Source: Propionibacteriales bacterium (GTDB taxonomy: Bacteria; Actinomycetota; Actinomycetes; Propionibacteriales; Propionibacteriaceae). From it: a DNA stretch of 11,242 bases. Below the pieces are notes generated by a model. The model was not told where the DNA came from and did not search any database. It saw nothing but the letters and a program-made list of their open reading frames with translations. Both the position numbers and the translations under genes were made by a program. Location: positions 1 to 11,242 of the forward strand of contig JADGPB010000040.1 in the NCBI GenBank assembly GCA_017882655.1, read 5' to 3'. This document shows, piece by piece, positions 1 through 6,608 of the stretch. Positions within the stretch are counted from its first letter, which is position 1; each line of letters opens with the position of its first letter.

Positions 1-709
1 ACGAGCGCTGCGTGGTCGCGGTCGGGGCCGGTACGGGCGGCTTGCTGATCACGGATCCGCCCGACGTGCTGGCCGTCGGGGTCGGGGTGGCCGTGGAGGT
101 CGCGGACGGTGTCGTCGAGGAGACGGCCGGCTGGGCGAACAGCTTCTGCACCTGGCCGCTCGCGAACGCCACGACGATGATCAGCGCGAGCACGAGCATG
201 GCGGAAACGCCGATGATGACGCCGGTCTGAGAACGCTTGGGCGGGCCCGCTGCGACGAGCGGCTTCGCGCCACCCCAGGAGGGCCCCTGCGGCTGCGGAC
301 GCGGCGGCTGCTGCCCGTAGTAGGCGCTCCCCGGGCGCTGCTGCGCGCCGGGCACCAGACCGTGCGACTGCAGCGCACCGTTGGGCCCGAGATGGCTCGG
401 CGCCGAGGGCTGCTGCGGCACGTACGGGTTGGGCTGGTTGTACGGGCTCGGCGCCGCGCCGTACGGGTTCTGCTGCTGGTACGGGACTGGCTGCGCCGGC
501 GGCGTGTACGGAGGTGTGCCCCCGGAACCTTGCGGGTAGGGAACCGGCTGCGACGGCTGCCCGTACGGCGCCTGGCCGTCAGGCGCTGGCGGGTAGGGAG
601 GCTGGCCGGCGGGCGCCTGCGGGTACGGCGCCTGCCCTCCCGGCTGAGGAGGCTGCGGCTGCTGGGCAGGATCCCCCTGGGGCTGGGAGGGGTACGGCGG
701 CTGGGTCAC
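1..709 (-). CDS. Proline-rich single-pass membrane protein, C-terminus cut by window edge
   Basis: About 236 residues are visible, starting at GTG 709-707. An in-frame TAG lies only four codons upstream (721-719), so this is the only available start. Residues 1 to about 155 are low complexity, rich in Pro, Gln, Gly and Tyr, with recurrent PY units (QPPYP, QAPYGQP, NPYGAAPSPYNQPNPYV). A basic KRSQT stretch precedes one strongly hydrophobic segment at about residues 163-185 (GVIIGVSAMLVLALIIVVAF). A Ser/Thr/Pro-rich linker follows and then the sequence ends. This is the architecture of actinobacterial type II-like membrane proteins: a disordered cytoplasmic proline-rich tail, one helix and an extracellular domain. 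The domain that would reveal function lies beyond the edge. No Shine-Dalgarno is visible; TAGCCT six bases before the GTG suggests a leaderless transcript. Function is unknown. Confidence 0.82.
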   Translation of the reverse strand, partial: MTQPPYPSQPQGDPAQQPQPPQPGGQAPYPQAPAGQPPYPPAPDGQAPYGQPSQPVPYPQGSGGTPPYTPPAQPVPYQQQNPYGAAPSPYNQPNPYVPQQPSAPSHLGPNGALQSHGLVPGAQQRPGSAYYGQQPPRPQPQGPSWGGAKPLVAAGPPKRSQTGVIIGVSAMLVLALIIVVAFASGQVQKLFAQPAVSSTTPSATSTATPTPTASTSGGSVISKPPVPAPTATTQRS

Positions 710-715
710 GGCGCA

Positions 716-721
716 AGGCTA
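716..721 (-). promoter_or_regulatory. Candidate -10 box of a leaderless transcript for the proline-rich gene
   Basis: On the minus strand TAGCCT is followed by exactly six bases and then the GTG start. This puts the expected transcription start on the G of the start codon. It fits the TANNNT pattern of actinobacterial leaderless genes and the lack of a Shine-Dalgarno. No convincing -35 is seen. Confidence 0.4.
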
Positions 722-768
722 GTCGGCGAGGCTGTGCCGCAACGACAGACGCGCAAGGTGCAGCGGGC

Positions 769-1704
769 TCAATCTCCGAACCGCGCGACAAGGCGCCCGG
801 TGACCTGGTTGTTCTTGAGGAGCTCGAGGCCGGTGCCGATCGCCTCGAAGCTGATCTCGGTGTACGCGGGCTCTATCTCCTTCGCGAGCAGGAGGTCGAA
901 GACCTCCTCGATGTCGGCGACCGTGCCGCCCAGTGATCCGATCAGGGTCCTGCCCAGGATGGTGTGGCTGAGGATGGTGAACGTTGGCTTGCCGAGACCC
1001 ACCTGGACGACGGTGCCGCCGCGCCTGATGGCGTTGATCGCCTTCTGGGTCGTGTCGAACCCTGCGTAGTCGACCACTAGGTCGAAGTTCTGCCCGGCCC
1101 ACTCGTCCGCGTCGGCCACGCAGGCCGCGACCCCGGCCGCCTTGGCCAGCTCCCAGACCTCGTGCTTCGGCTCGGCGATGTGGACTGCGGCGCCTTTGAG
1201 CACCGCGGCGCGCGTACCGATCTGGCCGAGACCTCCGTACCCGATGACCCCGACCTTCATTCCCGTCGATGCGCCGCCGGCCATGATCATCGCGTGGTAC
1301 GACGTCATGCCGGCGTCCGTCGCCAGGGCCGCCAGCGACAGGTCGAGCCCAGCGGGAACTCTCGCGAGGTCAGGGACATCGGCGACGAGCTTGTCGGCGA
1401 AGCCGCCGGGCGTGAACATCCCGAGCGGAGGACGTACCCCCGAGGAGCACACGCCGACCACGTCGCCGATCGCCCAGCCGCTGACCCCCTCGCCGAGCGC
1501 GCTGATGGCGCCTGCGTTCTCATGACCCTGGGTCATCGGGAGGAACGGCATCGTCCCCGCGCCGATCTCCATGTACATGAGGTCGGAGTGGCACAGGCCC
1601 GCAGCCTTGACGTCGATCACCACCTCGCCGGGACCAGGTCTCGGCTCTGGGATCTCGTTCAACGAGATCGGCTTGCCTTCACCCTCGAACTGCCAAGCCT
1701 TCAT
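769..1704 (-). CDS. Zinc-dependent alcohol dehydrogenase (MDR family), short form
   Basis: 311 residues, starting at ATG 1704. GAGGAGG lies about five bases upstream, so this start is preferred over the longer open frame reaching 1890, which would overlap ricT. The N-terminal GroES-like catalytic domain shows zinc ligands C38 (GLCHSD) and H61-E62 (GHENAG). D130 (ATDAGMTSYHA) sits where many relatives have Cys. The Rossmann domain carries GYGGLG at 155-160 for NAD(P). The loop that holds the four-Cys structural zinc in classical ADHs is missing: only C86 is found there. This explains a length about 30-35 residues below the usual 340-350. The expected reaction is NAD(P)-dependent alcohol/aldehyde interconversion in the cytosol; the substrate cannot be read from sequence. 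It lies 97 bases downstream of ricT on the same strand. No TANNNT-like -10 is visible in that gap, so cotranscription is possible. Confidence 0.9.
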   Translation of the reverse strand: MKAWQFEGEGKPISLNEIPEPRPGPGEVVIDVKAAGLCHSDLMYMEIGAGTMPFLPMTQGHENAGAISALGEGVSGWAIGDVVGVCSSGVRPPLGMFTPGGFADKLVADVPDLARVPAGLDLSLAALATDAGMTSYHAMIMAGGASTGMKVGVIGYGGLGQIGTRAAVLKGAAVHIAEPKHEVWELAKAAGVAACVADADEWAGQNFDLVVDYAGFDTTQKAINAIRRGGTVVQVGLGKPTFTILSHTILGRTLIGSLGGTVADIEEVFDLLLAKEIEPAYTEISFEAIGTGLELLKNNQVTGRLVARFGD

Positions 1705-1804
1705 GGCTCCTCCTCGGAACCCCTCGCCGTCCCGACCATCGGGCCGGTGATCGAACGATTCCAGTGAACACCCGGTTGTCGGTGGCGCGTGGCAGGTTCT
1801 GAGG

Positions 1805-2638
1805 TCAGGCCTCGCCTCGTACCGGGTCCTTGCCGGGGTGTTGCACCGTGACGACCGACACCGGACAGACGCGGCGCAGACCGTCGCCACAACGTACGGT
1901 CACGGTGTCGCTCGGTACTGACCGTCCGACGACGACACCTGGCCCGTGCTCGGTGTCGACGCGGCACCCCACAGCCGGGGCGCGACGTTCGAAGTCCTCG
2001 TACAGCCCACGCTCGAACGCGAGGCAGCACTTCAGCCGCCCGCACGCTCCCTGGGCCTGCAGCTGGTTGGCTGCTAGGTCCTGACCCTTCACGAGGCGGA
2101 TCCCGACGGGCTCGATATCGGCCAGGAACGTGCTGCAGCACAGCTCGCGTCCGCACGAGCCGATGCCGCCCACGATGCGCGCGGCATCACGGCCCCCGAT
2201 CTGACGCAGGTCGATGCGTGCACCGAGCGCCGACGCCAGGTCTCGTACGAGAGCACGGAAATCCACGCGCTGCGGCGCCGTGTAGTAGATGGCCACGACC
2301 CGCCCGTACTCGCTGGAGCGGTCGTCGAGGTCGACACCCACCACCCGCATGGGCAGCTCGTGCTTCGCGATCAACGCCCGTGCAATCGCGGTCACCTCGG
2401 CCTTGAGCTTCCGATTGCGTTGGTCGCGATCAACGTCCGATGCGGTCGCCCTGCCTTCGCAGACGGGCAGCTCCGACGCGAACTCCGCTTCCTCGTCCGC
2501 CCAGGCGACCGTCGCCACTTCGGCCCCCAGCTCGGTGGGTACCAGGACGGCGTCTCCCACGCTGGAGTCGGTGGTGCCGGGGTCCACGTAGTACAGGCGC
2601 CCCCCCGGCCTGAACGTCACGGCCATCACCCGCGTCAT
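1805..2638 (-). CDS. ricT: PSP1-domain protein, RicT (YaaT) family
   Basis: 277 residues from ATG 2638. The frame is open to GTG 2647, but TACCGT seven bases before ATG 2638 suggests a leaderless start there. The N-terminus (VMAVTFRPGGRLYYVDPG) is typical of actinobacterial PSP1 proteins. The PSP1 core contains two cysteine clusters, C162/C167/C168 (CGRELCC) and C199/C204/C205 (CGRLKCC). In the Bacillus relative YaaT/RicT, cysteines of this kind help bind [4Fe-4S] clusters in the RicA-RicF-RicT complex, which affects RNase Y-dependent RNA processing and development. Actinobacteria generally lack an obvious RicA/RicF pair, and none is visible here, so the partner and role are inferred only by family. 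It is divergent from the CtaA-like gene across a short gap and upstream of the ADH on the same strand. Confidence 0.88.
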   Translation of the reverse strand: MTRVMAVTFRPGGRLYYVDPGTTDSSVGDAVLVPTELGAEVATVAWADEEAEFASELPVCEGRATASDVDRDQRNRKLKAEVTAIARALIAKHELPMRVVGVDLDDRSSEYGRVVAIYYTAPQRVDFRALVRDLASALGARIDLRQIGGRDAARIVGGIGSCGRELCCSTFLADIEPVGIRLVKGQDLAANQLQAQGACGRLKCCLAFERGLYEDFERRAPAVGCRVDTEHGPGVVVGRSVPSDTVTVRCGDGLRRVCPVSVVTVQHPGKDPVRGEA

Positions 2639-2645
2639 GGTCACC

Positions 2646-2651
2646 ACGGTA
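2646..2651 (-). promoter_or_regulatory. Candidate -10 box for leaderless ricT mRNA
   Basis: On the minus strand TACCGT lies seven bases before ATG 2638. It matches TANNNT and supports that start over GTG 2647, which would overlap the box itself. The box lies inside a small inverted repeat, ACCAC-GGTA-GTGGT (2643-2656), which could be an operator or chance. Confidence 0.35.
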
Positions 2652-2699
2652 GTGGTCCCCCGCCGTCCGCTTCACGAACGCCCGTGATGGGATTGTCCC

Positions 2700-3605
2700 G
2701 TGAGAGCAGATTCGAAGACCAACCCATCCACGATGCTGGACGTGCCGCCCCCCGCAGCCCTCCACCGGGCGTATCGGCTCGCCGCCGGCTTCACGGTCGG
2801 CGCGGTGGTGCTCGGGTCTGCAGTGTGCGCCACCGAGTCCGGGCTGGCGTGCCCGAGCTGGCCCGGCTGCTACCGCACGTCGATCGCGCCGGATGGCCTG
2901 CACTCGGCCATCGAGATCACCCACCGGGTGATCGCCTTCTGCTCGCTGGTCTTCCTCGCGCTCGCTGCTTGGCACGGGCGCCGACTCCCCGACCGGCGCC
3001 TGCGCTGGTTCCCGCTGGCGGCGTTGATCCTCGCGATCGCCTCCGCCGTGTTCGGGATGATCATCGTGCTGTTCAGCCTGCCGCTGGTGCTTGGCCTGGT
3101 GGACGTCGGGGGCGCGATGGCGGCCCTCTGCCTGATCTCGTACGCGGTTGTCCGCCTGGATGCCCCAGGCCGCGGGAATCGCCTCAGCGCCTGGACCTGG
3201 GCGACCGTCGCGGTGGTGATCGTCATGCACCTGCTCGGCATCGTGGTCGCCGGCACCGGGTCGTTCGTCCGCTGCCTGGGCTGGCCGGTGTGGCGCATCG
3301 TGGGCTCCGACCTGTACCCGGGTCTGCAGGGCGTACGGATCGGGCTCGGCGTGATCGCGGCCGCCCTGCTGCTCGGGGTGCTTGCTGCGGCTTGGCGCCG
3401 CCCGGCACTGCGCGTCCAGGCGGGACTGCTCGGCGCCACCTGGCTCGCGGAACTCGTCATGGGCCAAGCTATCGTCGGCCAGTTCACCGGTGACCAGCAG
3501 CGGAGCATCTGGCTCGCCGCGGTGTACTCGATGCTCGCCGGCCTCATCGTCTGGCAGATTGCCCTCCTGGCCGCGCGGGCTGGGAAGACCGCGACCGCCC
3601 ACTGA
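2700..3605 (+). CDS. CtaA/Cox15-like multi-spanning membrane protein with degenerate heme sites
   Basis: 301 residues from GTG 2700; ATG 2733 would give 290. Neither start has a clear Shine-Dalgarno. About eight hydrophobic segments fit the CtaA/Cox15 two-fold repeat. The first half has SGLACPSWPGC (C51, C57) and the EITHR heme-ligand motif with H75. The second half repeats the loop signature as GTGSFVRCLGWPVW with a single Cys (C192). By eye alignment with Bacillus CtaA, the other three histidine ligands are replaced: D135 in TM4 (LVDVGG), V212 in TM6 (LQGVRIG) and Y276 in TM8 (AAVYSM). Canonical heme A synthase converts heme O to heme A for aa3 oxidase; loss of the C-terminal heme pair and one N-terminal ligand makes that activity doubtful. 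It may be a paralog with another role. It ends 12 bases from the convergent transketolase stop, with no terminator in between. Confidence 0.85.
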   Translation: MRADSKTNPSTMLDVPPPAALHRAYRLAAGFTVGAVVLGSAVCATESGLACPSWPGCYRTSIAPDGLHSAIEITHRVIAFCSLVFLALAAWHGRRLPDRRLRWFPLAALILAIASAVFGMIIVLFSLPLVLGLVDVGGAMAALCLISYAVVRLDAPGRGNRLSAWTWATVAVVIVMHLLGIVVAGTGSFVRCLGWPVWRIVGSDLYPGLQGVRIGLGVIAAALLLGVLAAAWRRPALRVQAGLLGATWLAELVMGQAIVGQFTGDQQRSIWLAAVYSMLAGLIVWQIALLAARAGKTATAH

Positions 3606-3617
3606 GCCTGGTCCCTG

Positions 3618-4556
3618 TCAGCGCTTGCGGGCCACGACGCCTCTCGCTGCCGCCGCGATGCCCTCGGGGGACATGCCGGCCTTGTCGATGAGGTACGCGG
3701 ATGAGCCCGTCGTGCAGAAGCCGGGGAATCCGAGCATCGCCATCGGTACGGGGTGCTCAGTCACGACGGTCTCCGCCACGGCACCGCCGAGTCCCCCGGT
3801 CGCAATCGCTTCCTCGACGGTCACGATCGCACCGGTCTCGCGAGCCGCCGCGACGATCGCATCGACGTCGAGCGGCTTCACCGAAGCCATCGACAGCACG
3901 CGCGCGGAGATCCCCTCGGTTGCGAGCAGGTCGGCCGCGGCCAGCGCACGCCACAGCACGGTCCCGTTGGCCACGAGAGTGACGTCGCCGCCGTCGCGCA
4001 CCCGTACGGACCGGCCTGGGACGAACTCGTACGACTCGTCGTGGATCGCCGGTACCGGGTTGCGGCTGACCCGCAGGAAGACCGGTCCGTCGTAGGAGGC
4101 GGCCCAGCGCACGGCGGCAGCGGTCTCGATGGGATCGGCGGGGACGACGATCGTCATGCCGTCTATCGCACGCAGCCACGCAAGGTCCTCGATCGACTGG
4201 TGGGTAGGTCCGAGCTCGCCGTAGCCGACTCCCGGACTCTGCGCACAGAGCACGACGTGACGCTTCGAGTAGGCGAGGTCGACCTTGATCTGCTCCATCG
4301 CCCTGGCGGTGAGGAAGCAGGCGGCGCCGGACACGAACGGGATCATGCCGCCACCGGCGAGGCCCGCGGCGACGCCGACCTGGTCCTGCTCGGCGATGCC
4401 GACGTTCACCAAGCGCTCCGGGAACGCGGCCTTGAACGCGCCCAGCTTGCTCGAGCCGACGGAGTCGTTGACCACGGTGACGATCCGGGGGTCGTCGGCA
4501 GCCAGCTCGACGAGCGTGGAGACGAAGGCGTCACGGCAGTCGTACAGGTCACTCAT
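3618..4556 (-). CDS. Split transketolase, C-terminal (pyrimidine-binding) subunit
   Basis: 312 residues. The ATG overlaps the end of the upstream N-subunit gene by four bases (ATGA type), indicating translational coupling and equimolar production. The thiamine-diphosphate pyrimidine domain is clear: NVGIAEQ at 51-57 supplies the activating glutamate E56, and GPTHQ with H119 is the usual active-site loop. The later VTVEEAIATGGLGGAV region belongs to the C-terminal transketolase domain. The length fits the roughly 310-residue C-halves of two-gene transketolases; single-chain enzymes run about 650-700. It would act in the cytosol with its partner to move two-carbon ketol units between sugar phosphates. 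Some two-gene transketolases serve specialised sugar routes instead of the core pentose phosphate pathway, so the substrate is open. Confidence 0.93.
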   Translation of the reverse strand: MSDLYDCRDAFVSTLVELAADDPRIVTVVNDSVGSSKLGAFKAAFPERLVNVGIAEQDQVGVAAGLAGGGMIPFVSGAACFLTARAMEQIKVDLAYSKRHVVLCAQSPGVGYGELGPTHQSIEDLAWLRAIDGMTIVVPADPIETAAAVRWAASYDGPVFLRVSRNPVPAIHDESYEFVPGRSVRVRDGGDVTLVANGTVLWRALAAADLLATEGISARVLSMASVKPLDVDAIVAAARETGAIVTVEEAIATGGLGGAVAETVVTEHPVPMAMLGFPGFCTTGSSAYLIDKAGMSPEGIAAAARGVVARKR

Positions 4557-5446
4557 CGCGCGGCCTCCAGAGCCTCGAGCTCGGCAACCGCCAGCGCGTA
4601 CTGCTCGTCGTTCGGCACCCCGTGGTGCCAGGCGACGTTGTCGGACATGTACGAGATGGGGTGGCCCTTGTGGGTGTGGGCGATGATCCCCGTCGGCTTG
4701 CCCGGTACGGGATGGGCGCTGAGCGCGTCGAGCAGCTGGCCGTGGTCGTGGCCGTCGATCTCCACGACGGCAAGGCCGAACGCCGTCATCTTGGCAGCGA
4801 GCGGACTGAGATCATTGGTCTCGGCCGTGGTCGCGCCCTGCTGCAACCGGTTGCGGTCGACGATCACGGTCAGCCGGTCGAGCCCGTGCTGCGATGCCGC
4901 CATCATCGCCTCCCAGTTGCTGCCCTCCTGCAGCTCGCCGTCGCCGGTCAGCACGTACGTGCGACGGTCCGAGCCGGTCAGCACCGCGCTCTTCGCGAGG
5001 CCGACCGCGATCGGCAGCCCATGGCCGAGAGACCCGGTGTTCGCCTCGACACCGGCGACGTACAGGCGGTTCGGGTGCCCGTTGAGCTTCGAGTCGGGCG
5101 CCAGGAACGTCGCGAGGTCGGCGACAGGGAGGAAGCCGAATGCGGCGAGCGTCGTGTAGTACATGCCGGCGACGTGGCCTTTGCTCAGCACGAACCGGTC
5201 TCGATCGGGGTCGTCGACGCGATCGGGAGCGACATCGAGGACCACCCCGTACAGCGTCGTGAGGATGTCGGTCGCCGAGAAGTCGCCGCCGATGTGGCCC
5301 GCGCCGCCGAAGTGCACGAGCGCGAGGTCCTGGAGCCGGATCTGGCGTGCGGTCTCGGCGAGGAACGCGATCACCTCGGCCCGCGAGGCGTCCGGACCCG
5401 GCTTTGTCACCGGTCGCAGAGTGATGTGCTCTTTTCTGAGCGCCAC
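4553..5446 (-). CDS. Split transketolase, N-terminal (diphosphate-binding) subunit
   Basis: 297 residues from GTG 5446, supported by GGGAGGG about five bases upstream. The motifs are those of the transketolase PP domain: LSKGHVAGMYY at 88-97, a NTGSLGHGL segment at about 136-144, GDGELQEG at 168-175 with D169 for the metal-diphosphate site, and DRNRLQQG at 197-204 closing it. The product pairs with the gene immediately downstream to make one active enzyme, since neither half holds both cofactor-binding domains. It is the first gene of the operon and is served by the promoter at 5506-5534. The divergent neighbour is an NAD-epimerase-like gene, suggesting sugar metabolism, but no kinase, isomerase or transporter is present to name the sugar. 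Confidence 0.93.
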   Translation of the reverse strand: MALRKEHITLRPVTKPGPDASRAEVIAFLAETARQIRLQDLALVHFGGAGHIGGDFSATDILTTLYGVVLDVAPDRVDDPDRDRFVLSKGHVAGMYYTTLAAFGFLPVADLATFLAPDSKLNGHPNRLYVAGVEANTGSLGHGLPIAVGLAKSAVLTGSDRRTYVLTGDGELQEGSNWEAMMAASQHGLDRLTVIVDRNRLQQGATTAETNDLSPLAAKMTAFGLAVVEIDGHDHGQLLDALSAHPVPGKPTGIIAHTHKGHPISYMSDNVAWHHGVPNDEQYALAVAELEALEAAR

Positions 5447-5479
5447 CTCGACCCTCCCTTGTCACCCTCGGGGACCGTA

Positions 5480-5516
5480 TTGCATGTCCATTCAGTACTG
5501 CGTAGATTCTTGCATG
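5480..5516. repeat. TTGCATG direct repeat in the transketolase/epimerase spacer
   Basis: TTGCATG occurs at 5480-5486 and 5510-5516, exactly 30 bases apart, close to three helical turns, so both copies face about the same side of the helix. One copy abuts the predicted -10 of the transketolase promoter and the other lies just downstream of its start site. This arrangement suits a regulator that controls the operon, but chance cannot be excluded for seven bases. Confidence 0.4.
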
Positions 5517-5534
5517 GGCTCTGGGTGACGTCAA
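5506..5534 (-). promoter_or_regulatory. Promoter of the split-transketolase operon
   Basis: On the minus strand a -35 hexamer TTGACG (5534-5529) is separated by 17 bases from a -10-like AAGAAT (5511-5506). That leaves an untranslated leader of about 50 bases before GTG 5446. The -35 overlaps the perfect palindrome TGACGTCA (5526-5533), a possible repressor site. The -35 is near consensus and the -10 matches four of six positions. Confidence 0.5.
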
Positions 5535-5594
5535 TCTGAGCGTCCCGGCAGCCGGGTCTCGCCCCACCGGGCCGGACGCGCTTTGATGGGCAGC

Positions 5595-6581
5595 ATGACT
5601 GGACGTGTTCTGTTCCTTGGCGGCACCGGCGTGATCAGCTCGGGCAGCGTGGCGCTGGCTGCGCAACGAGGCTGGGAGGTCACGGTCCTCAACCGTGGGC
5701 AGTCGACGGTACGGCCGGTGCCGGACGGCGTCGAGCTCATCTCCGCCGACGTCCGCGACCCGGGCGCCATCACCGCCGCTGTCGGTGATCGGCGCTTCGA
5801 CGCGGTGTGCGACTTCCTGTCGTTCACCCCCGGCCAGGTCACGCAGACGCTGTCGCAGGTCGAGGATCGGACCAACCAGTACGTGTTCATCAGCTCGGCA
5901 TCCGCGTACCAGAAGCCGACCGGCGTCCTGCCGATCCGTGAGGGCACGCCGCTGTCGAACCCGTACTGGCAGTACAGCCGCGACAAGGCGGCCAGCGAGC
6001 GGTACCTGTTCGACCGGCGCGAGCGCGACGGGCTCCCGATCACCGTGGTGCGCCCGTCGCACACGTACGACCAGACGATGACGATCCTCGGGGGACGGCA
6101 CGCGAACGTTCGGCGGCTGCTGCGCGGCGACGAGGTGGTCATCCACGGCGACGGTACGAGCCTGTGGACTCTCACCCACACCACCGACTTCGCCAAGGGC
6201 TTCGTTGGCCTGCTCGGCAACGCGTCTGCAATCGGGATTGCTGTCCACATCACGAGCGACGAATGGCTGACGTGGGACCACATCGCCCGGGAGATGGCCA
6301 GGGCCGCCGGCGTTGAGGCACGCATCGTCCACGTCCCCTCGGACGCGATCGCGGCTCTCGACAAGGACTGGGGCGACGGGCTGGTCGGCGACAAGGCAAA
6401 CTGCACGATCTTCGACAACAGCCTCATCAAGCACCTCGTACCCGACTTCATCTGCACGACGCCGTTCTCGGCCGGAGCACGCGAGATCGCGGCGTACTAC
6501 ACCAGCCACACCGAACCGCAGCCGAAGGAGGATGCGACCGAGGCGGTCATCGCCCAGCTCCTCGAGCGGTACCGCGTCTGA
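5595..6581 (+). CDS. NAD-dependent epimerase/dehydratase family (extended SDR) protein
   Basis: 328 residues from ATG 5595. TTG 5583 and ATG 5586 are in frame upstream, but the Rossmann strand begins right after ATG 5595 (MTGRVLFLGGTGVISS), as in relatives, so it is preferred; no strong Shine-Dalgarno decides. The glycine-rich motif GGTGVIS is at 9-15 and the catalytic YxxxK is Y127-K131 (QYSRDK), preceded by SSASAYQKP at 100-108 with the active-site Ser/Thr region. HGDGTSLWTLTHTTDFAKG around 184-202 is typical of nucleotide-sugar or isoflavone-reductase-like extended SDRs. It probably oxidises, reduces or epimerises a sugar or nucleotide-linked sugar in the cytosol; the substrate is not evident. 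It is divergent from the transketolase operon and followed by a large palindrome. Confidence 0.88.
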   Translation: MTGRVLFLGGTGVISSGSVALAAQRGWEVTVLNRGQSTVRPVPDGVELISADVRDPGAITAAVGDRRFDAVCDFLSFTPGQVTQTLSQVEDRTNQYVFISSASAYQKPTGVLPIREGTPLSNPYWQYSRDKAASERYLFDRRERDGLPITVVRPSHTYDQTMTILGGRHANVRRLLRGDEVVIHGDGTSLWTLTHTTDFAKGFVGLLGNASAIGIAVHITSDEWLTWDHIAREMARAAGVEARIVHVPSDAIAALDKDWGDGLVGDKANCTIFDNSLIKHLVPDFICTTPFSAGAREIAAYYTSHTEPQPKEDATEAVIAQLLERYRV

Positions 6582-6608
6582 TGGAGCTGGACGTCAGCGG
6601 CTGGATGG

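Noticed and set aside
711..760. GCGCAAGG direct repeat at 711-718 and 751-758
   Set aside because: Eight bases repeated once 40 bases apart in the gap before the proline-rich gene; too short to claim function, though it lies close to that gene's candidate -10.
1731..1743. Small hairpin CCCGA-CCA-TCGGG between ricT and the ADH gene
   Set aside because: Only five base pairs, no T-tract, and such GC dyads are common by chance here; not called a terminator.
2430..3602. Minus-strand 390-codon open frame opposite the CtaA-like gene
   Set aside because: It overlaps both the CtaA-like gene and ricT, is hydrophilic low-complexity sequence, and has no supporting start signal or domain.
2700..5446. 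Idea that CtaA-like gene plus transketolase is the conserved actinobacterial ctaA/ctaB-tkt-tal neighbourhood
   Set aside because: The transketolase here is the split type, the genes are convergent, ctaB and tal are absent, and the CtaA-like protein lacks key histidines, so the resemblance is probably coincidental.
4812..6509. Long minus-strand open frame of 565 codons across the epimerase and transketolase N genes
   Set aside because: It lies antisense to the epimerase and out of frame with the transketolase gene, is Arg/Asp/Pro-rich without domain motifs, and is explained by GC-rich third-position bias.
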